Shown here: positions 51,932 through 60,856 of the stretch, in pieces
Numbering within the stretch: position 1 is the stretch's first letter
How the letters are laid out: each line of letters opens with the position of its first letter
DNA from: an uncultured Prevotellaceae bacterium
Lineage (GTDB): Bacteria > Bacteroidota > Bacteroidia > Bacteroidales > Bacteroidaceae
Assembly (NCBI GenBank): GCA_902763615.1
Contig: CACWSX010000023.1
Location: 26,531-90,530, forward strand
Reading direction: 5' to 3'
DNA length: 64,000 nt
The notes under the pieces: generated by a model
Told to the model about the DNA's origin: nothing
Databases searched by the model: none
Seen by the model: only the letters and a program-made list of their open reading frames with translations
Made by a program: the position numbers and the translations under genes

Positions 51932-54697
51932 TTAATGGGCCTCGAGCCAGTTCTGACCAAAGCCGGAATCTGCCACAAGAGGGACACGCAAAGGGAAGGC
52001 CTTCTGCATCTCTTCGATGACGATGGCTTCCACTTTTTCTTTTTCTTCAGGATAGACGCTGAAGTTGAGTTCGTCGTGTACTTGTAGAATCATCTTACTC
52101 TTGATATTCTCTTTTTTAAACCGCTCGAAGATATGGATCATTGCCACCTTGATGATATCTGCAGCAGTACCCTGAATGGGAGCATTGATGGCATTGCGTT
52201 CTGCAAAACCACGAACGGTGGCATTGTGGGAATTGATATCCGGGAGGTATCTACGACGTCCGAATAGGGTAGTGACATAGCCCTTTTGACGTGCTATTTC
52301 CTTCGACTTCTCCATGTAGTCGTGTACTTGTGGGAAGGTGGCGAAATAACCGTCTATCAGCATCTTGGCTTCATCGCGAGGAATATCCAGGCGCTCTGCG
52401 AGGCCAAAGACAGTGATACCATAGATGATACCGAAGTTGGCTCGTTTTGACTTCGTGCGCTCATCGCGCGTCACTTCCTCGATAGGTTTCTTATAGATGT
52501 TTGCTGCAGTTGCTGCATGCAGATCCTTGCCTTCCTTGAACACCTCAATCATCTGAGAATCCTGCGAGAGATGGGCCATTACACGCAATTCTATCTGGCT
52601 ATAGTCTGCTGAAAAGAACAGACAACCAGGCTCTGGTATAAAGGCCTTGCGAATTTCCTTTCCGTCCTCGCCCCTGATTGGGATGTTTTGCAGATTAGGA
52701 TCACTTGAAGAGAGGCGTCCTGTGGCAGTGATAGTCTGATTAAACGAGGTGTGAATATGTCCTGTGCGAGGATTTATGAGCTTGGGCAACGCATCGATAT
52801 AGGTGCCGATAAGTTTTTTTAAGCCTCTGTGTTCTAGAATGTCAGCCACAATCTCATGCTTATTGCGCAGTTGCTGGAGCACTTCTTCGGAGGTGACATA
52901 TTGGCCAGTCTTGGTTTTCTTTGCTTTCTCGACAATCTTCAATTTGTCGAAGAGAATTTCGCCAACCTGCTTAGGTGAAGCGATATTGAACGGCCCGCCA
53001 GCAAGTTCGTAGATTCTGGTCTCTAATTCGATGATTCTGTTCGTCAAAACTTTTGACGTTTCTTGCAGCGACTCTGTATCGAGACAAACACCATTCATCT
53101 CCATTTCTGCTAAAACAGGCATCAACGGCATCTCAATATTATAAAAGAGGTCTTCACACTCGAATTTCTTCAGTTCGGGTTCCAGTTTATTCTTCAGTCG
53201 TAATGTGATATCTGCATCTTCTGCTGCATACTCATAGACCTGAGAGGGTAGGAGGTCGCGCATCGATTTCTGATTCTTTCCCTTAGGACCAATCAGTTCA
53301 TCAATATGGATAGTCTGATAGTTCAGGTAGATCTCAGCCATATAGTCCATGTTATGATGGAGTTCAGGTTGGATGAGATAGTGGGCGATCATTGTGTCCC
53401 ACATCGGACCAGCAAGATGGATGTCATAATTGCGAAGTACCTCAAGGTCGTACTTCAGATTCTGACCGATTTTCAGGATTTGTTCATTTTCGTAGACATC
53501 TTTAAAGATGTTAACAATTCGCAACGCTTCTTCACGTTTTGCTGGAATCGGCACGTAGAATGCCTCAAATTCCTTCACTGCGAAGCTCAAACCCACCAAT
53601 TCTGCATCAATCGGACTCGTTGAAGTCGTTTCCGTATCTAGACTGAGAATTTCATTTGTCAAGAAATAATCACGAAGTTTCAACAAATCTGCCTCATTTT
53701 CAACGAGTTTGTAATCGTGTTGTACCGTTTTTAGGCTCTCAAAACTCGAGTTTTCGCTCAAATTCGCCCCGTCGGCAGGAAATTCTGCAAAGAGATCAAG
53801 TTGTCCGTTAACGGGAATTTGCGGTTTTTGGTTTTTTTTAAGAACTCGGTCTGCAAACGATTTCATTTCCAATTCAGACAGCAGGCGACCTAATTCACTC
53901 TCATCAGGGTCGACAAGTTTCAAACTTTCCATATCGAGTTCGATGGGCACATCGGTTTTGATGGTCGCCAGGAAGTAACTCATCTTGATATCGTCGACAT
54001 GCTCCTCTACTTTTTCGCGAAGCTTACCTTTGATTTCTGATGAACGCGCAAGCAATCCTTCAATGGAACCGAAATCATTGATGAGTTTCACGGCTGTCTT
54101 CTCTCCCACGCCAGGACATCCTGGGAAATTATCAGCCGAATCGCCCATCAGAGCCAGCAAGTCTATTACTGATTCTGTCGATGGAATGCCGTATTTTTCG
54201 CAGACTTCCTTAGGTCCCATTGTTTCATAACCGCCTCCATGACGAGGACGGAAGATTTTCACGTTGTCGCTCACCAGCTGTCCATAGTCCTTATCTGGCG
54301 TCAGCATATAGGTCTCAATGCCGTTGGAACCGGCTTTTTTTGCCAAAGTTCCGATGACGTCATCTGCCTCAAAACCATCTACTTGCAGGATAGGGATGCG
54401 GTAAGCCTTGAGCAGATCCTTGATGATAGGCACGGCCTTGCGGATATCTTCAGGTGTCTCTTCACGCTGAGCCTTATACGCAGGGAAGGCCTCGCTGCGG
54501 AAGGTGGGTCCATGCGGATCGAAGGCGACACCGATATGGGTGGGCTTCTCTTTGGTGAGCACCTCGTTGAGGGTATTCAGGAAGCCCATAATGGCACTCG
54601 TATTCAGACCTTTCGAGTTGATTCTTGGATTTTTGATGAACGCATAATAGCTGCGATAAATGAGCGCATACGCGTCTAAAAGAAATAATTTCTGCAT
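51932..54697 (-). CDS. polA: DNA polymerase I
   Basis: The 921-residue protein has three domains. The 5' nuclease (about 1-290) starts MQKLFLLDAYALIYRSYYAF and contains GDSADNFPGCPGVGEKTA. A 3'-5' exonuclease domain (about 340-500) keeps the acidic motif LSLDTETTSTSP and the later AAEDADIT. The polymerase domain has ATGRLSSSDPNLQNIPIR, FSADYSQIELRVMAHLS and QVHDELNF. It fills gaps and removes RNA primers. The proofreading residues look intact. It is convergent with the DUF2807 gene. Confidence 0.97.
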   Translation of the reverse strand: MQKLFLLDAYALIYRSYYAFIKNPRINSKGLNTSAIMGFLNTLNEVLTKEKPTHIGVAFDPHGPTFRSEAFPAYKAQREETPEDIRKAVPIIKDLLKAYRIPILQVDGFEADDVIGTLAKKAGSNGIETYMLTPDKDYGQLVSDNVKIFRPRHGGGYETMGPKEVCEKYGIPSTESVIDLLALMGDSADNFPGCPGVGEKTAVKLINDFGSIEGLLARSSEIKGKLREKVEEHVDDIKMSYFLATIKTDVPIELDMESLKLVDPDESELGRLLSELEMKSFADRVLKKNQKPQIPVNGQLDLFAEFPADGANLSENSSFESLKTVQHDYKLVENEADLLKLRDYFLTNEILSLDTETTSTSPIDAELVGLSFAVKEFEAFYVPIPAKREEALRIVNIFKDVYENEQILKIGQNLKYDLEVLRNYDIHLAGPMWDTMIAHYLIQPELHHNMDYMAEIYLNYQTIHIDELIGPKGKNQKSMRDLLPSQVYEYAAEDADITLRLKNKLEPELKKFECEDLFYNIEMPLMPVLAEMEMNGVCLDTESLQETSKVLTNRIIELETRIYELAGGPFNIASPKQVGEILFDKLKIVEKAKKTKTGQYVTSEEVLQQLRNKHEIVADILEHRGLKKLIGTYIDALPKLINPRTGHIHTSFNQTITATGRLSSSDPNLQNIPIRGEDGKEIRKAFIPEPGCLFFSADYSQIELRVMAHLSQDSQMIEVFKEGKDLHAATAANIYKKPIEEVTRDERTKSKRANFGIIYGITVFGLAERLDIPRDEAKMLIDGYFATFPQVHDYMEKSKEIARQKGYVTTLFGRRRYLPDINSHNATVRGFAERNAINAPIQGTAADIIKVAMIHIFERFKKENIKSKMILQVHDELNFSVYPEEKEKVEAIVIEEMQKAFPLRVPLVADSGFGQNWLEAH

Positions 54698-54735
54698 AAC
54701 TTTCTTAATTTTCGGTGTAAAATTACTTAAAATTC

Positions 54736-54765
54736 TTTGAATTCCAATGATTTTTACTATTTTTG
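54736..54765 (+). promoter_or_regulatory. Promoter of the polyprenyl diphosphate synthase gene
   Basis: TTTG at 54736-54739 and TATTTTTG at 54758-54765 (18-bp spacer, slightly short). It places the real start at the ATG at 54785. Confidence 0.6.
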
Positions 54766-54784
54766 TAACGAAATTCTATGTAAG

Positions 54785-55759
54785 ATGGATTATTTGTCAA
54801 TCATACGTAAGCCCATTGAGGGCGAAATGAACGACTTTGTAGAGTTGTTTAATAAGTGTTTGTCGCAAGGTGAAGGATTGCTCGAACAGGTGCTTTCGCA
54901 TATCCGTCAGAGAGGTGGTAAGCGTATGCGTCCGATGCTGATTCTGCTTACTGCGAAGAACTATGGTGTGGTATCGGATGTGACTCAGAATGCAGCACTT
55001 GGACTGGAACTACTTCATACGGCCAGCCTTGTTCATGACGATGTGGTAGATGAAAGCAGCGAGCGCCGAGGTCAACCCTCTGTGAATGCCTCTTATAATA
55101 ATAAGGTAGCTGTGCTTGTAGGCGATTACATTCTATCAACGGCATTGCTCCGTGTGGCTCTATCGGATAATCATAGAATTGTACAACATCTTGCCGAACT
55201 CGGACGAACACTTGCTGCTGGTGAGATTCTTCAGCTTTCAAATATTTCAAATCAAGAGATCTCAGAAGATGTTTATTATCAGGTGATTGACAAGAAAACC
55301 GCAGTGCTTTTCGAGTCGTGCGCTACCCTTGGAGCGATTTCCACAGGCGTGTCGGAAGAGGAAATAGAAAAAGCAAAAGAATTCGGACATTATATAGGTA
55401 TGATTTTCCAGATTCGTGATGACATATTTGATTATTACGAGTCCAAAGAGATAGGAAAACCTACGGGTAATGATATGTCTGAAGGTAAGTTGACGCTGCC
55501 TGTTATTTATGCGCTGAACCATACGAATATGCCAGCTATACACACCTTGGCTAAGAAGGTAAAGGCAGGCACGATCAATAAAGATGAAATCGCAGTCCTT
55601 GTGGAATTTACAAAGACGAATGGTGGTATTGATTACGCTAAAAAAAAGATGAAAGAGTTTGCCCAAAAGGCTCAGAAATACATCGATGAAAACGTAAAAC
55701 CTGAATTGAAAGAAGCCTTTACGGCCTATCTCGAATACGTTATCCAGCGTGATAAATAA
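54785..55759 (+). CDS. ispB: Long-chain polyprenyl diphosphate synthase
   Basis: From the ATG at 54785 the protein has 324 residues. It has the two Asp-rich motifs: HDDVVDESSERRGQPS (first) and QIRDDIFDYY (second). The segment GGKRMRPMLILLTA binds IPP. It builds an all-trans prenyl chain, probably the menaquinone side chain. The exact chain length, and hence the gene name, is not certain from sequence. A frame extending upstream to 54737 begins inside the promoter and is not used. Confidence 0.9.
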   Translation: MDYLSIIRKPIEGEMNDFVELFNKCLSQGEGLLEQVLSHIRQRGGKRMRPMLILLTAKNYGVVSDVTQNAALGLELLHTASLVHDDVVDESSERRGQPSVNASYNNKVAVLVGDYILSTALLRVALSDNHRIVQHLAELGRTLAAGEILQLSNISNQEISEDVYYQVIDKKTAVLFESCATLGAISTGVSEEEIEKAKEFGHYIGMIFQIRDDIFDYYESKEIGKPTGNDMSEGKLTLPVIYALNHTNMPAIHTLAKKVKAGTINKDEIAVLVEFTKTNGGIDYAKKKMKEFAQKAQKYIDENVKPELKEAFTAYLEYVIQRDK

Positions 55760-55760
55760 A

Positions 55761-55796
55761 ATAATCCCTCGCAGACTAGCGAGGGATTATAGTTTT
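55761..55796. terminator. Terminator between ispB and deoC
   Basis: Perfect 12-bp stem ATAATCCCTCGC/GCGAGGGATTAT with a 6-base loop, followed by AGTTTT; it lies between convergent genes. Confidence 0.88.
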
Positions 55797-55817
55797 AGAA
55801 GCTTTGACTTTTATTTT

Positions 55818-56735
55818 TTAAAAGAACTTCGTTTCTTTTCCGATGACCTCACTCAACAGCATGTTTGCCAATCGCGAGGTACCCATGCGGAACCACTGAT
55901 TGGTGAGCCATTTTTCGCCCAGAACCTCTTTCACGATGGTATAGTAGATAAGTGCATCCATCACGCTGTTAAGGCCGCCAGCAGGCTTAAAACCAATCTG
56001 TATGCCCGTTTCGTCGTAGTATTCCTTGATGGCCTGACACATTACGTATGCAGCCTCTGGTGTAGCAGCGGGCTGCTCTTTTCCTGTAGAGGTCTTGATA
56101 TAGTCGGCACCAGCATACATAGAGATAATCGATGCAGTCTTGATGTTAGCAGCGGTCTTCAGACAACCAGTCTCCAGGATTACCTTCATCTTCTTATCGC
56201 CACAAGCTTCTTTCATCTGCTGGATTTCGTCAGCGCAGGTCTCGTAGTCGCCAGAGAGGAAAGCACCCACGCTGAGCACCATATCAATCTCTGTGGCGCC
56301 GTCTTTTACGGCCAGACTAGTCTCTATCGTCTTCACCTCAATCAAGGCCTGAGAGGACGGGAAAGAGCCTGATACGCATGCTACTTCCACTCCTTCTACC
56401 TCAAGGGTCTCAGAAACGACCTTTGCAAAGCGAGGATAGACGCAAATCGTGGCCACATGGGGTAGGTCAGGGTAGGCCTCTTCAAACTGGTTTACGCGCT
56501 CCGTAAACGCCAGCACGCTCTCGTCAGAATCGGTGGTCTTCAAGGTGGTGAGTTCCACGCTGCCCATCAGGAATTTCTTCACTTCTGGGGTATCGTTTTC
56601 ATGTACTTTCTCAGCAATGATCTTCTTCACTGCTTCCTTCACTTCCTCGTCAGAAATCTCGAGGTTGTACTTGCCCAGAGCCTCTTCGATTTTGCTCTTC
56701 TGGGGCATCTCATGGTGATGATGATGTTCTGCCAT
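55818..56735 (-). CDS. deoC: Deoxyribose-phosphate aldolase
   Basis: The 305-residue protein has the DeoC active-site segments: VATICVYPRF, EIDMVLSVGAFLSGDY, VILETGCL, the Schiff-base lysine in ADYIKTSTGK, and IGFKPAGGL. It cleaves 2-deoxyribose-5-phosphate to acetaldehyde and glyceraldehyde-3-phosphate. It is about 45 residues longer than E. coli DeoC, with an N-terminal extension that begins MAEHHHHHEM; the histidine run is natural coding sequence here. Last gene of the mnmG-to-deoC minus-strand series. Confidence 0.95.
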   Translation of the reverse strand: MAEHHHHHEMPQKSKIEEALGKYNLEISDEEVKEAVKKIIAEKVHENDTPEVKKFLMGSVELTTLKTTDSDESVLAFTERVNQFEEAYPDLPHVATICVYPRFAKVVSETLEVEGVEVACVSGSFPSSQALIEVKTIETSLAVKDGATEIDMVLSVGAFLSGDYETCADEIQQMKEACGDKKMKVILETGCLKTAANIKTASIISMYAGADYIKTSTGKEQPAATPEAAYVMCQAIKEYYDETGIQIGFKPAGGLNSVMDALIYYTIVKEVLGEKWLTNQWFRMGTSRLANMLLSEVIGKETKFF

Positions 56736-56768
56736 AATCGTTTTATTTTAGTGTTAATAATAATGTTT

Positions 56769-57116
56769 CTATGCCATTAATTTTTTATTGTGGATGTGGC
56801 GAAGTGAGTCGCGTTGCGTCTTTTTTTCGATGCTCTTTTCTAGTTCCTGAGTGAGGTCTATGCCTGTCTGATTAGCCAGACAAAGTAATACCCATAGCAC
56901 ATCGGCCATCTCTTCGCCTAAGGCCGCTTTTCCATTATCTTCGCCTCGTGGATCTTCTGCCTTCCACGACTGATCGCCATATCTGCGAGCCATGATTCTA
57001 GCCAGTTCGCCAACTTCCTCCGTCAGCACTGTCATATTCGTCAGTTCTGAGAAGTAGCGCACGCCGTATTCCTTTATCCAGCGGTCTACCAGTTCCTGTG
57101 CTTCCTTGATGGTCAT
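56769..57116 (-). CDS. MazG-like nucleotide pyrophosphohydrolase
   Basis: From the ATG at 57116, which overlaps the upstream gene's stop in ATGA, the protein has 115 residues. It has the all-alpha NTP-PPase pattern: MTVLTEEVGELARIMARRYG (EExxE-type) and GEEMADVLWVLLCLANQTG (ExxD). Such small MazG-like enzymes hydrolyse noncanonical or excess dNTPs. Further in-frame starts at 57140 and 57266 would overlap the upstream gene deeply and are less likely. Confidence 0.88.
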   Translation of the reverse strand: MTIKEAQELVDRWIKEYGVRYFSELTNMTVLTEEVGELARIMARRYGDQSWKAEDPRGEDNGKAALGEEMADVLWVLLCLANQTGIDLTQELEKSIEKKTQRDSLRHIHNKKLMA

Positions 57117-57361
57117 CTCATTCGAATAATTAAAAACCATAATAGTGCAATCACGCCAAGCATGATGATGATATTCATGCGATTCTCGCGCTGATATTCT
57201 TTCCAGTGAAAAGCCTTGTAAATCAGTACAAGGAGCCACAACAGGATACCGATGCCACAGGCCCATATACCTGCTGGCAAACTTATGAATCGGTGCATGA
57301 TACAGCCGATAAACATGAGGATAACGCCGGATATTTCTAATTCCTTGAGATATTTCTTCAT
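57113..57361 (-). CDS. Small two-helix membrane protein
   Basis: The 82-residue protein has two clear hydrophobic segments and probably a third: GVILMFIGCIMHRFI with GIWACGIGILLWLLVLIYKAF, and IIMLGVIALLWFLII at the end. A charged loop, HWKEYQRENR, separates the last two. It sits tightly between another small membrane protein and the mazG-like gene and shares the HWKE element with the neighbour at 57365, so the two are probably paralogues. Function unknown. Confidence 0.7.
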   Translation of the reverse strand: MKKYLKELEISGVILMFIGCIMHRFISLPAGIWACGIGILLWLLVLIYKAFHWKEYQRENRMNIIIMLGVIALLWFLIIRMR

Positions 57362-57364
57362 GTC

Positions 57365-57586
57365 TTAGAGTCCGAAAAGTGACAGTCCGACGAGCACTAA
57401 GAAAGCAACGGAGATGTAGTTTGAGATCTTATCGTTCTCCTTCCAGTGGATGATGGTCCAGATGCTTGAAAGGGTCATGATACCCAGGCCGATCCATACG
57501 AGGATGCCGATGCCTGCCACGCGTCCGATGATATAGCAAATCAGGGCCGCAAAATTCACGTAATTTGTTAGTTGTCTTCTGTCCAT
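57365..57586 (-). CDS. Small membrane protein
   Basis: The 73-residue protein has hydrophobic segments FAALICYIIGRVAGIGILVWIG and ISVAFLVLVGLSLFGL, with an IIHWKENDK loop between them, like its neighbour. It lies 2 bp after dtd and 3 bp before the next small gene, so it is part of one operon. No family is recognised and no function is suggested. Confidence 0.7.
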   Translation of the reverse strand: MDRRQLTNYVNFAALICYIIGRVAGIGILVWIGLGIMTLSSIWTIIHWKENDKISNYISVAFLVLVGLSLFGL

Positions 57587-57588
57587 AG

Positions 57589-58041
57589 TTATTCCTTGTT
57601 TTTAGTGTCCATACAGATGGTGACGGGACCATCGTTTAATAGCTCAACTTTCATATCCGCGCCGAACTCGCCTGTACCTATGGGCTTGCCGATAGCCTCC
57701 GAAAGCTGAGCACAGAAGGCCTCGTAGAGTGGGATAGAATGCTCGTGCGAACCGGCTCTGAACCAGCTCGGACGATTACCTTTCTTATAGCTGGCGTAGA
57801 GCGTGAACTGACTGACCACGAGGGCCTCGCCATTCACATCTAAGATGCTACGGTTCATTACACCGTCCTCATCATCAAACACACGTAGGTTGGCGATTTT
57901 CTTTACCAGCCATTCTGCGTCTTCTGTTGTGTCTTCATCGCAGATGCCTAGCAGGATGAGGTATCCTCGTCCTATCTGGCTCTTGACGATGCCCTCGATG
58001 GTGACGCTGGCGTGGGTAACTCGTTGTATGACAGCTCTCAT
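57589..58041 (-). CDS. dtd: D-aminoacyl-tRNA deacylase
   Basis: From the ATG at 58041 the protein has 150 residues with the DTD motifs SQFTLYA (starting at Ser77) and GPVT (138-141). It removes D-amino acids from tRNA, and glycine from tRNA-Ala. An in-frame ATG at 58101 would lie upstream of the promoter box. First gene of its own promoter unit running to deoC. Confidence 0.95.
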   Translation of the reverse strand: MRAVIQRVTHASVTIEGIVKSQIGRGYLILLGICDEDTTEDAEWLVKKIANLRVFDDEDGVMNRSILDVNGEALVVSQFTLYASYKKGNRPSWFRAGSHEHSIPLYEAFCAQLSEAIGKPIGTGEFGADMKVELLNDGPVTICMDTKNKE

Positions 58042-58059
58042 TATTCTTTGAATTTTCGG

Positions 58060-58091
58060 CAAAGATACAAACTTATTTCGTAACCTCCAAA
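58060..58091 (-). promoter_or_regulatory. Promoter of the dtd-to-deoC operon
   Basis: On the minus strand TTTG (58088-58091) and TATCTTTG (58060-58067) with a 20-bp spacer, 18 bp before the dtd ATG. Confidence 0.85.
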
Positions 58092-58110
58092 TTTTTTCCA
58101 ATTATTTGTC

Positions 58111-58239
58111 ATTTGGTCATTTGGTCATTTGTCAAAATCGATTTTGGAAACGCGGTCATTGCTCACTATATATAAATAGAATATTTATGATATAGTGGAG
58201 GATTTTGACAATCTGTTTTCGATTTTGACCAAATGACCA
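58111..58239. repeat. Nested inverted repeats in the uvrC-dtd gap (MITE-like)
   Basis: The left arm carries GGTCATTT direct repeats and AAAATCG (58114-58140). The right arm CGATTTTGACCAAATGACCA (58220-58239) is its complement apart from a 7-bp insertion in the left arm. Inside, CACTATAT (58164-58171) pairs with ATATAGTG (58190-58197). There is no open frame. It could be a small mobile hairpin element. Confidence 0.7.
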
Positions 58240-58263
58240 CGCAGGAAAAGAAATTTTTTGCAC

Positions 58264-58330
58264 CCTGCCTAGGGAACAAAGTTTTCCCAGGCAGGGAACA
58301 ATTGTTACCACTAATGGTAGCAATCTGCCT
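58264..58330. repeat. Palindromes related to the 16.2-kb array
   Basis: CCTGCCTAGGGAA pairs with TTCCCAGGCAGG (58264-58296), and TTGTTACCA pairs with TGGTAGCAA (58303-58324). The GGGAACAA/TTCCCAGG words recall the TTCCCA...TGGGAA units at 16158-16217. The element ends just before the uvrC stop and may serve as its terminator. Confidence 0.65.
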
Positions 58331-58340
58331 ACAAGTTTTG

Positions 58341-60173
58341 CTATTGCTCAGATGGGTGGAAATGGTCGTAGATAATCTGCGCTTTTGAGGGCCCGATGAT
58401 TTTTGTCAGGTTTTCCAGCGATGCGTCTTTGATCTGTTTGACCGTTTTAAGGCCATTTAGAAGCTCGTCACGCGTTTTGGGACCGATGCCCTTGATATCA
58501 TCCAGCTCGGAATGCAAAGCCCGCTTAGAACGCTTGTTTCGATGGAATTCGATAGCAAAGCGATGCACCTCATCCTGTATCTTCGTGAGCACGTGGAAGA
58601 GTTCTGAATCGGTCTTCAGGGCGACGTGAATGGGAGGGAATCCGTAGAGCATTTCGTTGGTGCGATGGCGGTCGTCTTTGGCAAGTCCTGCAATGGGAAT
58701 ATCGAGCTCTAATTCGTCTTGAATAACCTCTCGAATTACCTCCATCTGGCCTTTTCCGCCATCAGCAATAATGAGGTCGGGTAGGGGTTGTTCTTCATCG
58801 AGCATCCTTCGATAGCGACGACCTACTACTTCCTTCATTGAAGCATAGTCATCAGGACCTTCTACTGTCTTGATATTAAAGCGTTTATAGTCTTTTTTGC
58901 TTGGTTTCATTGCCTTGAAAACCACACACGAAGCGACTGCATCCGAACCAGAGATATTAGAGTTGTCGAAGCACTCGATATGATAGGGTAATTTGGGCAG
59001 ATGCAGTTTCTCTTGCAGTTCTTTCATAAGGCGTGTCTGCTTCTGCTCAGGATTGAGATTTTCAGTTTGTTTCAGACGGTCGAATTTGTATTGTTTGCCG
59101 TTCTGTACAGACAGGTCGAGTAGGGTCTTTTTGTCACCACGCTGAGGAATGGTGAAGGTTACATTTTCCAGTTCGATATTCACTTCTTCTGGTACGATTA
59201 TCTCCTTCGAATCGCTCTTGAATCGCTGCCTCAGTTCAATGATGCCCAGCTGCAGTAGTTCTTCATCCGTCTCGTTTAGTTTCTTCTTGTATTCGATGGT
59301 AAAACTCTGGTTGATGCTGCCGTTTGAGACGTGGATATAGTTGATGAAGGCCATCTTGTCGTCGCTTGTAATTGAGAAGACATCCACGTTGTTGATTGTA
59401 TGGCTGACAACCTCGCTCTTGCTGACAAAATTATCCAGAGCGATATATTTTCTCTTCACTTCCTCGGCCTCTTCAAAACGTAATTCTTCTGATAGTTTTA
59501 GCATCTCTTCTTTGAGGTCTCGAAGCACTATGCGGGTGTTACCTTTCAGGATTTCGCGGGCCTGTTTTATGTTCTTCTGATAGTCTTCATAACTCTGTTT
59601 GCCTACGCATGGACCCATACATTTCTTGATATGGTAATCCAAGCAGACTTTGTATTTACCCGCTTCGATACCTTCTTTTGTGATAGGCTGACGACAGGTA
59701 CGAGGATGATAGAGTTCTTTAATCAGATCAAGCACCGCATACATCGAACCAATATGAGAATAAGGACCAAAATAAGTGCCCCATTTTTTATTGATGGTTC
59801 GTGTTTTGAAGATGCGAGGGAAGAATTCGTTTGTGACGCAAATGGAAGGATAGGTTTTGCCGTCTTTCAACAGCACATTATAGCGAGGATTGTATTTCTT
59901 GATAAGCGAGTTTTCCAAAAGCAAGGCGTCCTCTTCAGTGTTCACGACTGTATAGCTGATGTCGTGGATTTTACTGACGAGCACTTTTGTCTTGAAACGA
60001 TCAACCTCTGTGTGGAAGTAAGACGAGACTCTCGCCTTGAGATTCTTCGCCTTACCCACATAGATGATTGTTTTGTTTTCGTCGTAGTATTGATAGCTGC
60101 CAGGCTTCTCAGGAAGTCTGCTAACAATTCCTTTCAGGTACTCCAAACGCTTTTCGTTTTCTTCTTTTGTCAT
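58341..60173 (-). CDS. uvrC: Excinuclease ABC subunit C
   Basis: The 610-residue protein has the N-terminal GIY-YIG nuclease (GSYQYYDENKTIIYVGKAKN), a UVR motif around residues 205-240, the RNase H-like domain (HIECFDNSNISGSDAVASCVVF) and C-terminal helix-hairpin-helix repeats (LDDIKGIGPKTRDELLNGLK). It makes both incisions in nucleotide-excision repair. It follows apt, with a parS site in the gap. Confidence 0.97.
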   Translation of the reverse strand: MTKEENEKRLEYLKGIVSRLPEKPGSYQYYDENKTIIYVGKAKNLKARVSSYFHTEVDRFKTKVLVSKIHDISYTVVNTEEDALLLENSLIKKYNPRYNVLLKDGKTYPSICVTNEFFPRIFKTRTINKKWGTYFGPYSHIGSMYAVLDLIKELYHPRTCRQPITKEGIEAGKYKVCLDYHIKKCMGPCVGKQSYEDYQKNIKQAREILKGNTRIVLRDLKEEMLKLSEELRFEEAEEVKRKYIALDNFVSKSEVVSHTINNVDVFSITSDDKMAFINYIHVSNGSINQSFTIEYKKKLNETDEELLQLGIIELRQRFKSDSKEIIVPEEVNIELENVTFTIPQRGDKKTLLDLSVQNGKQYKFDRLKQTENLNPEQKQTRLMKELQEKLHLPKLPYHIECFDNSNISGSDAVASCVVFKAMKPSKKDYKRFNIKTVEGPDDYASMKEVVGRRYRRMLDEEQPLPDLIIADGGKGQMEVIREVIQDELELDIPIAGLAKDDRHRTNEMLYGFPPIHVALKTDSELFHVLTKIQDEVHRFAIEFHRNKRSKRALHSELDDIKGIGPKTRDELLNGLKTVKQIKDASLENLTKIIGPSKAQIIYDHFHPSEQ

Positions 60174-60236
60174 TCTCTGTCAGCTTGTGTGTCAAACATG
60201 TGATCCCCTTTGTTTTAAAGGTGTTCCGTAATGCCT

Positions 60237-60252
60237 TGTTTCACGTGGAACA
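60237..60252. other. parS: parS site 1 (chromosome partition)
   Basis: The 16-bp TGTTTCACGTGGAACA is the exact complement of the ParB/Spo0J site TGTTCCACGTGAAACA. It lies between apt and uvrC. Confidence 0.85.
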
Positions 60253-60257
60253 TTACT

Positions 60258-60785
60258 TTAGATCGTCATGAGTGTGGTCAGGTCGATGTCTTTCAAAACC
60301 TCACGCCCATTTAAGCCTTCATCTGTGATTTCAATGAGGAAGTTCATGTAGACGTGCTTGGGATGGAAGTGCTGAACGAGTTTGTAGGCTGCCATCGCTG
60401 TGCCGCCAGTCGCAAGGAGATCATCATGGATGAGTACGACATCGTCTGGTTCGATAGAGTCGATATGCATTTCGATGGTGTCGACGCCATATTCTTTAGA
60501 GAACGATTCTTTCATAACTGTTGCCGGGAGTTTTCCTGGTTTTCTGGCCAGAACAACACCACATCCCAGTCTACCCGCCAAAGCTGAAGCCATCACGAAA
60601 CCGCGACTCTCAATTCCAACGATTTTCGTAATACCCTTGTCTTTGTAAATTTTCTCTAATTCGTCGAGCATAATCTTCATGCATTCAGCACTTTTGAAGA
60701 GTGTAGTGACGTCTCTAAAGTTAATGCCCTTCTTTGGAAAATCTGGTATGCTACGCAGATTGTCCAACAGTACTTGTTTGTTCAT
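60258..60785 (-). CDS. apt: Adenine phosphoribosyltransferase
   Basis: From the ATG at 60785 the protein has 175 residues with the PRPP-binding motif VVLIHDDLLATGGTA (116-130), the N-terminal IPDFPKKGINFRDVTTL and GIESRGFVMASALA. It salvages adenine to AMP. The frame extends upstream to 60836 but that start lies inside the parS site, so the shorter start is used. parS sites lie directly on both sides of the gene. Confidence 0.95.
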   Translation of the reverse strand: MNKQVLLDNLRSIPDFPKKGINFRDVTTLFKSAECMKIMLDELEKIYKDKGITKIVGIESRGFVMASALAGRLGCGVVLARKPGKLPATVMKESFSKEYGVDTIEMHIDSIEPDDVVLIHDDLLATGGTAMAAYKLVQHFHPKHVYMNFLIEITDEGLNGREVLKDIDLTTLMTI

Positions 60786-60819
60786 AATCAATGAGTTATA
60801 ATTGTTAAACGATATTGGT

Positions 60820-60835
60820 TGTTTCACGTGGAACA
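60820..60835. other. parS: parS site 2 (chromosome partition)
   Basis: A second perfect TGTTTCACGTGGAACA, 583 bp from the first and between mnmG and apt. Confidence 0.85.
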
Positions 60836-60856
60836 ATGGGGCGTCCCTTGTCTATA

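Noticed and set aside
56703-56735. His-rich N-terminus of DeoC as a cloning tag
   Set aside because: It is continuous with native coding sequence and promoter context; metal-binding His runs occur naturally, so no artefact is claimed.
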